Below are positions 36,086 to 43,701 of a stretch of DNA of 64,000 nucleotides, one piece after another; the first letter of the stretch is position 1, and every line of letters begins with the position of its first letter. The notes under the pieces are model-generated. The model ran no database searches. It had not been told where the DNA came from and saw only the letters and a list, made by a program, of their open reading frames with translations. Both the position numbers and the translations under genes were made by a program. Source of the DNA: Actinomycetes bacterium (GTDB lineage: Bacteria > Actinomycetota > Acidimicrobiia > Acidimicrobiales > JAMCPL01); contig JAKAWR010000001.1 of assembly GCA_021816935.1 (NCBI GenBank), forward strand, positions 124,001 to 188,000, read 5' to 3'.

Positions 36086-37038
36086 CGGCTCAAGAATAAC
36101 CGGAGCCCGAGCCGGTGCCAGGCGAGCGCGCCGGCCAGGTACGTCCCGCAGGCAAGGACAACGGACAGCGCCGTGACCTGCCGGCTCAGGACGATGGCAC
36201 GCTCGATATCGCCTGGCCTCGGGGGACGGCCCCATCCGAGCTGCGGCCGGTCCTCGATCACCCCGCCATACAGAGCCGGGCCGCCGAGCATGATGCCAAG
36301 CGCCGAGGCGAAGGCCGCCTCTACGGGGCCGCCGTTCGGTGAGGGATGAAAGCGCCCCTGGTACCGGGCGGCTGCAAGTATGCTGCGTGCGAGGCGAGGT
36401 CGGCAGAGAGCCGTCGCAAGAACGGTGAGCCTTGCCGGAAGGTAGTTCGCGATGTCGTCCATCCTGGCGGCGAACCAGCCGAAGTCGCGGTAGAGCGGCG
36501 TTCTGTAGCCGACCATCGCGTCGAGCGTATTGGCAGCCCTGTAGGCCGAGACCCCGGGCGCGCCGGCGAGCAGCGCGAACACTGCCGGAGCGGCGATAGC
36601 GTCCACGGTATTCTCGGCGACCGACTCCACGCAACCGCGCACCATCGCCGCCTCATCGAGTGAATCCGCATCCCGGCTGACAAGAGCCTTCATCAGCACC
36701 CGGGCCTCTTCGACGCGGCCGATCCCGAGTGCATCGCAGACGATCCGGGCCGATCGGTAGAGGGCTCCCCCACCGACCGCCAGTGCCAGCGAAATCGCCA
36801 CGGCCCGTTCTCCGCTCCTGCGTGCCGTAGTGGTCCCCAGCGCGTACGTACCACCCACTAAAGCGGTCCAGTAGAGGGCACCTGCGAGCCTCGACGGCGC
36901 CCACGCTGCCATCTCGGCCCGGGCCGCTACACTCCCGAAAAGCCCCACAGGATGGATGCGTCGCGGCGGCTCCGGGAGGATCAGCCCCGCTGCCGTACCG
37001 ACCGCCACCGCGCCAACCCGTTTCAATGCCGGTCTCAA
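36082..37038 (-). CDS. cobD: Adenosylcobinamide-phosphate synthase CobD/CbiB
   Basis: This integral membrane protein attaches the aminopropanol (phosphate) arm to cobyric acid. Family segments are RIHPVGLFG near the N-terminus, GCVESVAENTVDAIAAP, YRAANTLDAMVGYR, FGWFAARMDDIANYLPARL and PSPNGGPVEAAFASALG. Several hydrophobic helices are present. The start is a TTG at 37038 that overlaps the cobS stop (TTGA), giving 318 residues, the usual CbiB length. The open frame continues far upstream through cobS, but that part reads as out-of-frame Arg/Gly-rich sequence. It is followed by the CobC-CobQ fusion, its direct pathway neighbour. Confidence 0.9.
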   Translation of the reverse strand: MRPALKRVGAVAVGTAAGLILPEPPRRIHPVGLFGSVAARAEMAAWAPSRLAGALYWTALVGGTYALGTTTARRSGERAVAISLALAVGGGALYRSARIVCDALGIGRVEEARVLMKALVSRDADSLDEAAMVRGCVESVAENTVDAIAAPAVFALLAGAPGVSAYRAANTLDAMVGYRTPLYRDFGWFAARMDDIANYLPARLTVLATALCRPRLARSILAAARYQGRFHPSPNGGPVEAAFASALGIMLGGPALYGGVIEDRPQLGWGRPPRPGDIERAIVLSRQVTALSVVLACGTYLAGALAWHRLGLRLFLSR

Positions 37039-37994
37039 TGAATTGCCGCCGCTACAAGGCCCAGGGTCTCGGCCATGACGATAGAAGCCCCGAGCACGTC
37101 CCCCGTGAATCCCCCGAGTCGCGCGAAGCCAAATAACGACGTCGCCGTGAACCCGACTACTGCGCCCGCAAGACCCTCTGCGCCGCCTCGGACACTCCAC
37201 GACAGCAGGGCCGCAGCACCGATTGCAGCTCCGCCGGCGCCCGAAACCGCTCCCATAGCATGCAGGCCCCAGGGCCGAGACCGCGACCGCGGTGCTGACC
37301 CGGGCGGCTGATCGCCGGACGATCCCGGCATCCCCACGAGTGGTTCCAGGGGGCCACCAAACTGTGCCTCGCCGTGCATTTCCACGTTGGAGAACGTGGT
37401 GGGCCCACCCACCGCCGGATACACCTGGCCGGGTGACGACTCGTGCGCCCCACCCGCAGTACCCAGAAAGAAGTTGGCGATCCCCCCGCTTCCCTTTGCG
37501 TAGGGCATGACGGTCATCACCAGGCCGGCCATACCCCTCGAAAGCGCCCACAGCCCGCAAAGCAGTATCACTGATGGAGCAAACCTCGCCAGGGTGGCGA
37601 AACGCACGACCAGAACGGCTACGGCCGCAACTACGCCGAACGCCCCCGCTCTCGGATCGCGCATCACGTCAAGACGGCGTTGCCGGTCCATTGGCGGGAT
37701 CAAGCCGTCAGCGGTGTCGACCAGGCCGTCCATGTGGAGCATGCCCGTCACGATCAGATCCGCGCCTACTACGAGGGCAGCGGCTACGCCGTAGGGCAAC
37801 ACCCTGCCAAGACCGCACCACAGCCCCCCAAGAAGCAAACCTATCGCTCCCCCAACCACCGGGAACCACGGGATTGCCGCCTGGGTACTGCCTGCGCTAT
37901 CAGCTCCGCTCCCGTATCGCCGTGCCTGCTCCGGCTCGCGAGATCCAACCGGCAACCACGTGAGAAAACCGGCAGCCTGAGCAAGGCCCCTCAT
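37035..37994 (-). CDS. cobS: Adenosylcobinamide-GDP ribazoletransferase (cobalamin synthase) CobS
   Basis: This membrane enzyme joins adenosylcobinamide-GDP with alpha-ribazole (phosphate). Signature metal-binding segments are HMDGLVDTADGLIPP and the C-terminal GGFTGDVLGASIVMAETLGL. Several hydrophobic helices are present. At 319 residues it is longer than the usual ~250. The excess is a hydrophilic insertion of about 60 residues (about 190-250) rich in Gly, Pro and Ser. It overlaps cobU upstream and cobD downstream by four bases each. Confidence 0.92.
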   Translation of the reverse strand: MRGLAQAAGFLTWLPVGSREPEQARRYGSGADSAGSTQAAIPWFPVVGGAIGLLLGGLWCGLGRVLPYGVAAALVVGADLIVTGMLHMDGLVDTADGLIPPMDRQRRLDVMRDPRAGAFGVVAAVAVLVVRFATLARFAPSVILLCGLWALSRGMAGLVMTVMPYAKGSGGIANFFLGTAGGAHESSPGQVYPAVGGPTTFSNVEMHGEAQFGGPLEPLVGMPGSSGDQPPGSAPRSRSRPWGLHAMGAVSGAGGAAIGAAALLSWSVRGGAEGLAGAVVGFTATSLFGFARLGGFTGDVLGASIVMAETLGLVAAAIH

Positions 37995-38647
37995 TCCGGC
38001 GCTCTCCCGGGATCGTCATGCGGAGTCAGGCCCAGACTCGGAACGACCCGGTCCACGCTGTAAAGCTCGACAACGTGCCCTGCCGCCACAAGTAGTACCC
38101 GCCCGCTCCCCGCGGCGACCCGGGCGTTGATACGGCCTGCAACCTCTGCGAATGCAATCCCCAGGGCTGTTGCAGGATGAACGGCCATACCCACCTCGTC
38201 GGCAACGGCGACGGTACTCCTGCCCGAAACGCTGCGCGATCGAAGAGCCGATTCCAGCCTCTCCAGCTGATCGTCCTGCGCCTCGGGTGCAAGCTCGACA
38301 AGGCCGGCCGCCAGGCTGGTTACCGAGTCGACCAGAACGGGTCCCCGGGCTGCCGAAAGGAGTTCGCAGAGCTCTTCTATCCCCTGGATCTCGGCGGTTG
38401 CCCAGGATTGCGGCCTGCGCTCACGGTGTGCATGAACCCGTCGCTCCCACGATTCATCTCGCGCGGGCACTACGGCTCTGGCCGGCAGAACCGCCGCATA
38501 GACCACCCGAACGTCAACACCGTCACCTCGCCGCGTCCCGCCGACCGACCCCGCTACGATCCGTTCGGCCAGCTCCGACTTGCCCGATCGGGTCCCTCCA
38601 ATCACCAGCAGTGAGCTCCCCCGGGGGGGGCCGTCCCTCCCGCGCAT
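37991..38647 (-). CDS. cobU: Adenosylcobinamide kinase / guanylyltransferase CobU
   Basis: This bifunctional enzyme phosphorylates adenosylcobinamide and transfers GMP to it. The P-loop is VIGGTRSGKSELAE near the N-terminus, and HAHRERRPQSW contains the guanylylated histidine region. DSVTSLAAG and VADEVGMAVHPATALG are further family motifs. The frame is open back to 39022 inside cobB, but the ATG at 38647, seven bases after the cobB stop, gives a normal CobU of 218 residues starting MRGRDGPPRGSSLLVIGG. Confidence 0.92.
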   Translation of the reverse strand: MRGRDGPPRGSSLLVIGGTRSGKSELAERIVAGSVGGTRRGDGVDVRVVYAAVLPARAVVPARDESWERRVHAHRERRPQSWATAEIQGIEELCELLSAARGPVLVDSVTSLAAGLVELAPEAQDDQLERLESALRSRSVSGRSTVAVADEVGMAVHPATALGIAFAEVAGRINARVAAGSGRVLLVAAGHVVELYSVDRVVPSLGLTPHDDPGRAPE

Positions 38648-38654
38648 CGTCTTA

Positions 38655-40172
38655 CTAGCCCTCAACGACCGACTCGGATTCGCTCGGGTCCCGAGCGTCG
38701 CCGGATTCCACCTCTCCCGGTCGCCTGACGGCGCTGCCCCGAGGCACCTCGCCTGCACGGCAATGGGACCATTTCCGCGCCGCCGCCACGAACCGCTCCG
38801 CCTGGGAGGGATCCGCTCCCATGTGTACGTGCAGGTAGGAGGCGAAAACATTGCCCTGCGAAAAGCCCGCGTAGCGCATGTCCCGCGCTCTACGCCCACC
38901 ACTTCGGCTACGACCGGTCGCTGCAGTCTCGCGATCATCTGCGACCTGTGGCCGCCATGTCTCCAGTGCCCTGCCACTTGGGACCGCCGAGGTGTAGTGG
39001 AACTCGTGAGCTGCGAGCACAACGCCCTCGGGCACCAGATACGAGGGAGAGGCGGCTACACCGTAACGATAGCCGACCTGCGGGGAGCTACCCATCTCCA
39101 CCCTCGTATCGAGAACTCCGCATAGGCGCTTGCCGTTCATCTCGCGGGACAGCCAGACCATGCCCCCGCATTCCGCCCAGATCGGCATTCCCGAGGCCGC
39201 CGCAGCCGCAACCTCTGTATTGAGCTGGCTATTGCCCGCCAGCTCCTCCAGGAAGACCTCCGGGAAACCCCCGCCGGCATAAATCCCGCAAACCCCCTCC
39301 GGAAGCTGCTCGTCTACCAACGGGTCGAATGGAATCACCTCCGCCCCGGCCTCCCTGAACCGTTCGAGATTGTCTGGATAGACGAAGCTGAAGGCCCGGC
39401 CAGTCGCACACGCTATGCGAGCTGGTCCCACTTGGCGGGCGACCTTCATCTTTCTCGTCCCTATCGCCGGTGCTGCGGCGGCGCAACCCCGGAGCGCATC
39501 CAGGTCCAACCGATCAATGGCAACGGATCCAAGCACGTCGAGGGTGGTTCGCACCTCGGCAGGCGCCTCCCCGGGCGGAACAAGACCGAGGTGGCGCCTA
39601 CGCCATGACAGGCGCCCGTCACGCCGCAATGCTCCGAACACGTGAACCCCGGCCCGCCGGAGTGCCGACCGGAGCACTGCCTCATGGCGTTCGGAGCCGA
39701 CGTTGTTCAATACAACCCCTGCGACCTCTACATCCGGATCGTGGACCACGAACCCCTTCACGAGTGCTGCAACGGAGCCGGCCATCGAACTCGCGTCCAA
39801 GACAAGCACGACGGGAGCATGTAGCAGCTTTGCAATATGAGCCGTGCTGCCCCGATCCGTTGCACCGATCCCGTCGTAAAGGCCCATCACGCCTTCCACG
39901 ATGAGAATGGACGCGCCCGACGCGGCCCGCGCCGCGAGTGGAAGGATGGAGTTCTCTCCAGAGAGAAAGACGTCAAGGTTGCGCGACTTTCGAGCCGCGG
40001 ACAGCTCGTGGTACCCGGTATCGATGAAATCCGGTCCCACCTTGGCAGCCGCGACCGTTTCGCCCCGGCGCCGGAACGCCACCATCAACGCGGATGCCAC
40101 GGTCGTCTTGCCAGCACCAGAGCTGGTGCCGGCCACCACGAGGCGCGGTGGCAAATCGCAGGGGGCGCTCAC
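38655..40172 (-). CDS. cobB: Cobyrinate/hydrogenobyrinate a,c-diamide synthase CobB/CbiA
   Basis: This ATP- and glutamine-dependent amidase works on the corrin a and c side chains. The P-loop is VVAGTSSGAGKTTVA, followed by KVGPDFIDTGYH and VEGVMGLYDGIG. The C-terminal glutaminase domain has the nucleophile in PIWAECGGMVWL and GYRYGVAAS, and SYLHVHMG supplies the His. I prefer the GTG at 40172, which has GAGG just upstream (505 residues). An ATG at 40247 would add 25 unconserved residues and run through one of the stem-loops of the upstream array. The sequence alone does not tell whether the substrate already holds cobalt. Confidence 0.92.
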   Translation of the reverse strand: MSAPCDLPPRLVVAGTSSGAGKTTVASALMVAFRRRGETVAAAKVGPDFIDTGYHELSAARKSRNLDVFLSGENSILPLAARAASGASILIVEGVMGLYDGIGATDRGSTAHIAKLLHAPVVLVLDASSMAGSVAALVKGFVVHDPDVEVAGVVLNNVGSERHEAVLRSALRRAGVHVFGALRRDGRLSWRRRHLGLVPPGEAPAEVRTTLDVLGSVAIDRLDLDALRGCAAAAPAIGTRKMKVARQVGPARIACATGRAFSFVYPDNLERFREAGAEVIPFDPLVDEQLPEGVCGIYAGGGFPEVFLEELAGNSQLNTEVAAAAASGMPIWAECGGMVWLSREMNGKRLCGVLDTRVEMGSSPQVGYRYGVAASPSYLVPEGVVLAAHEFHYTSAVPSGRALETWRPQVADDRETAATGRSRSGGRRARDMRYAGFSQGNVFASYLHVHMGADPSQAERFVAAARKWSHCRAGEVPRGSAVRRPGEVESGDARDPSESESVVEG

Positions 40173-40539
40173 AGAGCCTCGGCAGTTAGGGAGGTTAGAT
40201 GAGACGGTCCGCTGTACTGTCGAGAGGAAGGGCAGCGGCCCATCCATGACCAGTTTCCTTCATCCAGGCAAGCAGGGCAAGGCGGAGCAGCGAGAACGTC
40301 CGGTCGACGTTCGAGCACAGGACAGGGGAGAAGCCTCACCACATCCGGCCGGAAGGCCGGCGCAGGCTGGAGTGTGTGACTGCGCAAACGTCCGGTGAAC
40401 GTTTGCCTGGAAGACATGGCGAAGCTCGATTCCCCAACGCAGCAATGCGACGGCTGGTCGGTGAGGCAGTCCGCTGTACTGCCGAAAGGCAAGAACGGCG
40501 AAGCATTGCTTCGTCCGAGATCGCTATCCGATGAGGTTC
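40173..40539 (+). repeat. Array of four covarying stem-loops, possible structured RNA
   Basis: The cobB-cobO gap carries four hairpins at 40203-40221, 40294-40312, 40384-40406 and 40465-40483, spaced 79-92 bases apart. All share the apical motif GTCCGSTNNAC read on the + strand. The stems differ but stay self-complementary: GACGGT/ACTGTC, GAACGT/ACGTTC, GCAAACGT/ACGTTTGC and GGCAGT/ACTGCC. After each hairpin comes a purine-rich stretch, clearest as GGCGAAGC in units 3 and 4. A second small hairpin then follows: CCGGCC-GGAA-GGCCGG in unit 2 and CGCA-GCAA-TGCG in unit 3, both with GNRA loops on the + strand. The single G-T pair in unit 1 also fits a + strand RNA. I do not recognise it as a cobalamin riboswitch; no B12 box is visible. 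Confidence 0.7.
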
Positions 40540-41070
40540 TCAAAACTCGATGCCCTTGCGGGCTCTTACCCCCGCATCGAAAGCGTGTTTCACCTTCCTC
40601 ATCTCTGTCACCGTATCAGCTATGTCCACGATCTCCTGCGGGGCGCCCCTGCCCGTTACCACAACGTTCACCCTGGGATCCCGTCCGCGAATCGCATCGG
40701 CAACCTCGGCACTGTCGAGCCACCCGTAGTTGACGGGGTACGTCAGCTCGTCGAGGATCAGCAGGTCGCACTCCCCCGCGGCAAGCTTCCGGCGCGCGAG
40801 TGACCAGGCTTGCCGTGCCCGGCCAGCCGTCCGGTCGATGTCGGTCGACTCCCAGGTGAAGCCGTCGCCGAGCGTATGAAACTCGATCCCGAGGGTCTCG
40901 GCGAGCTTACGCTCACCGGTTTTCCATTTACCGCCCTTGACGAATTGCACCACGCAAACGGTCCATCCCCGTGCCCATCCCCTTGCCATCACCCCGAACG
41001 CCGCGCTGGACTTACCCTTCCCCTCGCCGGTGTTGACCAGCACCCTCGATGTCCGCGAACCTGCTACCAC
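40540..41070 (-). CDS. cobO: Corrinoid adenosyltransferase CobO (CobA-type)
   Basis: This enzyme adenosylates the cobalt of cobyrinic acid diamide or cobinamide. The P-loop is NTGEGKGKSSAAFG at about residues 13-26. FVKGGKWKTGE, DLLILDELTYPVNYGWLD and VVVTGRGAP follow, and the C-terminus (TEMRKVKHAFDAGVRARKGIEF) is the family consensus. The protein has 176 residues, full length. It lies downstream of the glycosyltransferase-like gene after 25 bases. It is separated from cobB by the stem-loop array rather than overlapping it, unlike other neighbours in this operon. Confidence 0.94.
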   Translation of the reverse strand: MVAGSRTSRVLVNTGEGKGKSSAAFGVMARGWARGWTVCVVQFVKGGKWKTGERKLAETLGIEFHTLGDGFTWESTDIDRTAGRARQAWSLARRKLAAGECDLLILDELTYPVNYGWLDSAEVADAIRGRDPRVNVVVTGRGAPQEIVDIADTVTEMRKVKHAFDAGVRARKGIEF

Positions 41071-41095
41071 TTACGCGAGCGAACGACGGATCGCC

Positions 41096-42025
41096 TCACG
41101 CAGGCAACGCCCCGTTCGGCGGTGAGATTCGTGCGGCCTTTGGCGGCGATATGCCCGGCATCCCTTCTAGGGAGCGCCTAGCGCTGAGCACCGCGGTAAT
41201 CGTTGCGAAAGCGCTCTGCCGGTTGACGGCGCGCCGACCCTGCGATCGCGCGGTTACGACCGGCAACTGGCGCCTCAGGATCGTGTGTGCCGTTACCACC
41301 CCGTCCGCAAGGTCCGACACGTTGAGGGCGAGTCCTAGGTTCTCGCTCCCCGTGAGCGCTGGCCACCCGCCCGCGGCAAGAAGTATCTGCGAACGGACGA
41401 TCAGCGTAGCCGGGTGGTAAGCAAACGGTATCGTCCAGTTCTCGGCCAACTCGTATCTCTTCCATTCCCTCGGTGTAACCGTGCTCACAGTTTCGGTCCC
41501 GCGGTTGCCAACCAGGACCACCTTGCCCCCGCACCACTTTACCCCCCGCAACACGGGCTCCGTCAGGAGGTCGCAGAGACCGCCGGCTACCAGCGTGTCA
41601 CCGGGGTACAGGGCCATCACCCAGCTCGGATGGCAGAGCGACGCTGCCCTGTTGAGGCAGGCAGTGCGACCGGCGTGGTCGGCCATTCGCTCAAGTTTGG
41701 TGCCCTTGGGCAGCTCCACTTGGGGCAAAGCGCCCCTACCGTCGATAATCACGATCCACGACAGGCCCCAGCCCGCAGGCGCGAGGCTAGCCTGCGCGGC
41801 GTCGACCGTACTCGCCATGCCGGCAAGGTGTCCCTTCTCGTCCGGCAGGAGTCCCGTCACGATAGTGACTTGACGTGGTTGCGGGCTTCGATTCGTTCCA
41901 GCAATATAGCCCACACGATCGTATTTCCGCAAGAGCCACAACACCTTGTCTCGCGGCGCGCAATTGTTACCCAGCCGGTCGACTCCAACGACACAGCCGC
42001 CACGATTGCGCAGGAACTTCCTCAT
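41096..42025 (-). CDS. Glycosyltransferase-like (GT-A/GT2-type) protein, function unknown
   Basis: This 309-residue protein resembles family 2 glycosyltransferases only in outline: a strand-helix start, then VTIVTGLLPDEKG, WIVIIDGRG, a CLNRAASLCHPSWVMALYPGD segment that could be the acceptor/DxD-like region, and PFAYHPATLIVRSQILLAAGGWPAL near the end. No membrane segment is seen. The start at 42025 (MRKFLRNRGG) is chosen because cobI begins divergently 37 bases away. The open frame continues into cobI antisense. It shares a transcript direction with cobO, 25 bases downstream. Such an enzyme has no step in cobalamin synthesis, so its role here is open. Confidence 0.6.
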   Translation of the reverse strand: MRKFLRNRGGCVVGVDRLGNNCAPRDKVLWLLRKYDRVGYIAGTNRSPQPRQVTIVTGLLPDEKGHLAGMASTVDAAQASLAPAGWGLSWIVIIDGRGALPQVELPKGTKLERMADHAGRTACLNRAASLCHPSWVMALYPGDTLVAGGLCDLLTEPVLRGVKWCGGKVVLVGNRGTETVSTVTPREWKRYELAENWTIPFAYHPATLIVRSQILLAAGGWPALTGSENLGLALNVSDLADGVVTAHTILRRQLPVVTARSQGRRAVNRQSAFATITAVLSARRSLEGMPGISPPKAARISPPNGALPA

Positions 42026-42036
42026 CGCCGAGGCTC

Positions 42037-42042
42037 TAGAAT
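42037..42042. promoter_or_regulatory. Possible shared -10 region of the divergent cobalamin operons
   Basis: In the 37-base space between the - and + operons, TAGAAT (+ strand, about 20 bases before the cobI ATG) overlaps TATTCT on the - strand. A GGAAGAG ribosome site precedes cobI. The two start sites must be tightly coupled if both operons are transcribed from here. Confidence 0.3.
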
Positions 42043-42062
42043 AGGCGATACTTGGAAGAGAT

Positions 42063-42857
42063 ATGCCCAGCCCACCCCAATACATCACCCCTCCACGCGA
42101 CGACACTAGTTGGGCCGCGCCGGAGCATCCCGTGAAGCCCGGGATCCTCACCGGCGTAGGGGTCGGGCCGGGCGACCCGGACCTCGTGACGGTCGCGGCC
42201 CTGCTTACGCTGAAACAGGCTTCGAGAGTGATAGCGCCTTCAACGGATGCTGGGCAACCGGGAAGGGCGGAGACGGTCGTCGCCCACCACCTCCCTGGCC
42301 TTACCGTCGAACGCACTCTGTTCGAGATGGCAGCCGGCGACACGGCGCTCGCCGCGACCTACGGGCACCTGGCCGAACAGATAGGTCATTACCTACGCGA
42401 GTCCGAAGATGTGGCCTTCATCACCCTGGGAGATCCGAACCTCTTCTCGACCTTCACGCGGCTGCGGTCCGCCGTTCTCGAGGTTGCGCCCTGGGCGGAG
42501 GTACGTACCGTACCGGGAGTGTTTGCCTTCCAGGACCTCGCCTCCAAGAGCACGACCACCCTTGCGGTCAAGGATGAATCCGTGGTTGTCGTAGATCCAC
42601 TCCAGGGCACCGAGGCGCTGGTAGAGGCCCTCGCCGATCCCCGCAGAACGATAGTCGTCTACAAGGGTGGCCGAGATAGCACCGCTATCCTCCGGATCGT
42701 CGAGGAGGCGCATCGCCTGGAGGGAACTACGGTAGGTATACACCTCGGCTACCCGGACGAGAGGATAATCCGGCTCGGACGAACGCTTGACCTCGGCGGA
42801 GATCCCTTCCCGGCGGCTCCGTACCTTTCCACGATTATCATCCCTGCTGTTCGATGA
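42063..42857 (+). CDS. cobI: Precorrin-2 C20-methyltransferase CobI/CbiL
   Basis: This SAM-dependent tetrapyrrole methylase forms precorrin-3 or its cobalt form. The family start GVGVGPGDPDLVTVAA, the FITLGDPNLFSTF segment and VRTVPGVFAFQDLA are clear. The C-terminus ends in IIIPAVR. The ATG at 42063 has a GGAAGAG ribosome site. About 26 unconserved residues come before the methylase domain, and a GTG at 42132 would start nearer to it. It is the first gene of the + strand cobalamin operon. Confidence 0.9.
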   Translation: MPSPPQYITPPRDDTSWAAPEHPVKPGILTGVGVGPGDPDLVTVAALLTLKQASRVIAPSTDAGQPGRAETVVAHHLPGLTVERTLFEMAAGDTALAATYGHLAEQIGHYLRESEDVAFITLGDPNLFSTFTRLRSAVLEVAPWAEVRTVPGVFAFQDLASKSTTTLAVKDESVVVVDPLQGTEALVEALADPRRTIVVYKGGRDSTAILRIVEEAHRLEGTTVGIHLGYPDERIIRLGRTLDLGGDPFPAAPYLSTIIIPAVR

Positions 42858-42858
42858 C

Positions 42859-43701
42859 ATGAACGGGATTATCAGCTTCGTCGGCGCGGGTCCGGGGGCG
42901 CCTGACCTCTTGACGCTGCGGGGAGCGGCGCGCCTCGCCAGAGCCGAGATCGTCATCTGGCCCTCGTCGCTCGTACCGCAAGCGGTACTCTCGCACGCCA
43001 GTCCGGGCGCGACTGTCATCGACTCGGCAACGATGACTCTCGAAGACGTCATCGAAGTGTACTCGAACAACCCCGGCGCCAGGATAGTTCGCCTCGCCTC
43101 CGGTGATCCCACCATCTATGGCGCCCTACAGGAACAGATCGACTGGTGCGTAGCCCGCCAGCGGGACTTCGAGATAGTCCCGGGCGTGTCCTCGTTCACG
43201 GCTGCCGCTGCCCTGTGCGAGCGGGAGCTTACCCAACCGGGCATATCGCAGAGTATCGTGCTGACCAGGCTGCCTGGGCGCACGGCCGCGAGTGTACCGG
43301 CCGGCGAGAGCCTGGAGAGGTTCGCGGCAGCCGGTTCGACGATGGCGATCTTCCTCGCTGGAGCGAGGCCAGCCGAACTGGTCGAACGCCTACTCGCCCC
43401 GGACAGCGCCTTCACGCCCGCCACTCCTGCAGCGGTGGTGGCGTACGTGACCTGGGAAGGGAGAGAGAAACTAGTCGTCACAGACATTTCCGGCATAGAG
43501 ACAGCGGTTGCTGGGATCGGGACCAGTACCACGGTACTCGTCCTAGTTGGGGATTTCATGCGGGACGGCGCGGGACGGTCCCGCTTGTACGCTCCCGATT
43601 TCAATCACAAGTACCGCTACCGCTCAGCGTCGCCGTCTACGAAGGGCCGCCCCTCTGCCGCAGCCAAGAGGCGCCCGGACCGGCTCCCCCGATCGGAATG
43701 A
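42859..43701 (+). CDS. cobM: Precorrin-4 C11-methyltransferase CobM/CbiF
   Basis: This tetrapyrrole methylase acts at C11. ISFVGAGPGAPDLLTLRGA is the family start, followed by RLASGDPTIYGAL, EIVPGVSSFTAAAA and the CbiF-typical TRLPGRTAASVP. MAIFLAGARPAELVERLL and VAYVTWEGREK also match it. The ATG at 42859 follows the cobI stop after one base. The C-terminus has a basic tail of about 40 residues. 280 residues. Confidence 0.92.
   Translation: MNGIISFVGAGPGAPDLLTLRGAARLARAEIVIWPSSLVPQAVLSHASPGATVIDSATMTLEDVIEVYSNNPGARIVRLASGDPTIYGALQEQIDWCVARQRDFEIVPGVSSFTAAAALCERELTQPGISQSIVLTRLPGRTAASVPAGESLERFAAAGSTMAIFLAGARPAELVERLLAPDSAFTPATPAAVVAYVTWEGREKLVVTDISGIETAVAGIGTSTTVLVLVGDFMRDGAGRSRLYAPDFNHKYRYRSASPSTKGRPSAAAKRRPDRLPRSE

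Noticed and set aside
36086-36634. N-terminal extension of the CobC-CobQ fusion
   Set aside because: It overlaps cobD in another frame and has no similarity to PLP enzymes.
37039-37560. N-terminal extension of CobD through cobS
   Set aside because: It is the shadow of cobS in another frame. CbiB homology begins only after the TTG at 37038.
40173-40539. Cobalamin riboswitch upstream of cobB
   Set aside because: Position is right, but I cannot find the B12 box or the conserved GCCACTG and GGGAA/GGTG elements on the minus strand. The visible structure is a four-unit hairpin array instead.
40173-40539. CRISPR array
   Set aside because: The repeated elements are short hairpins with differing stems and 79-92 base spacing, not identical repeats with unique spacers, and no cas gene is present.
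43146-43697. Long N-terminal extension of CbiD inside cobM
   Set aside because: The frame is open but reads as Arg/Gly/Ser-rich sequence without conservation. The ATG at 43698 overlapping the cobM stop gives a normal CbiD.
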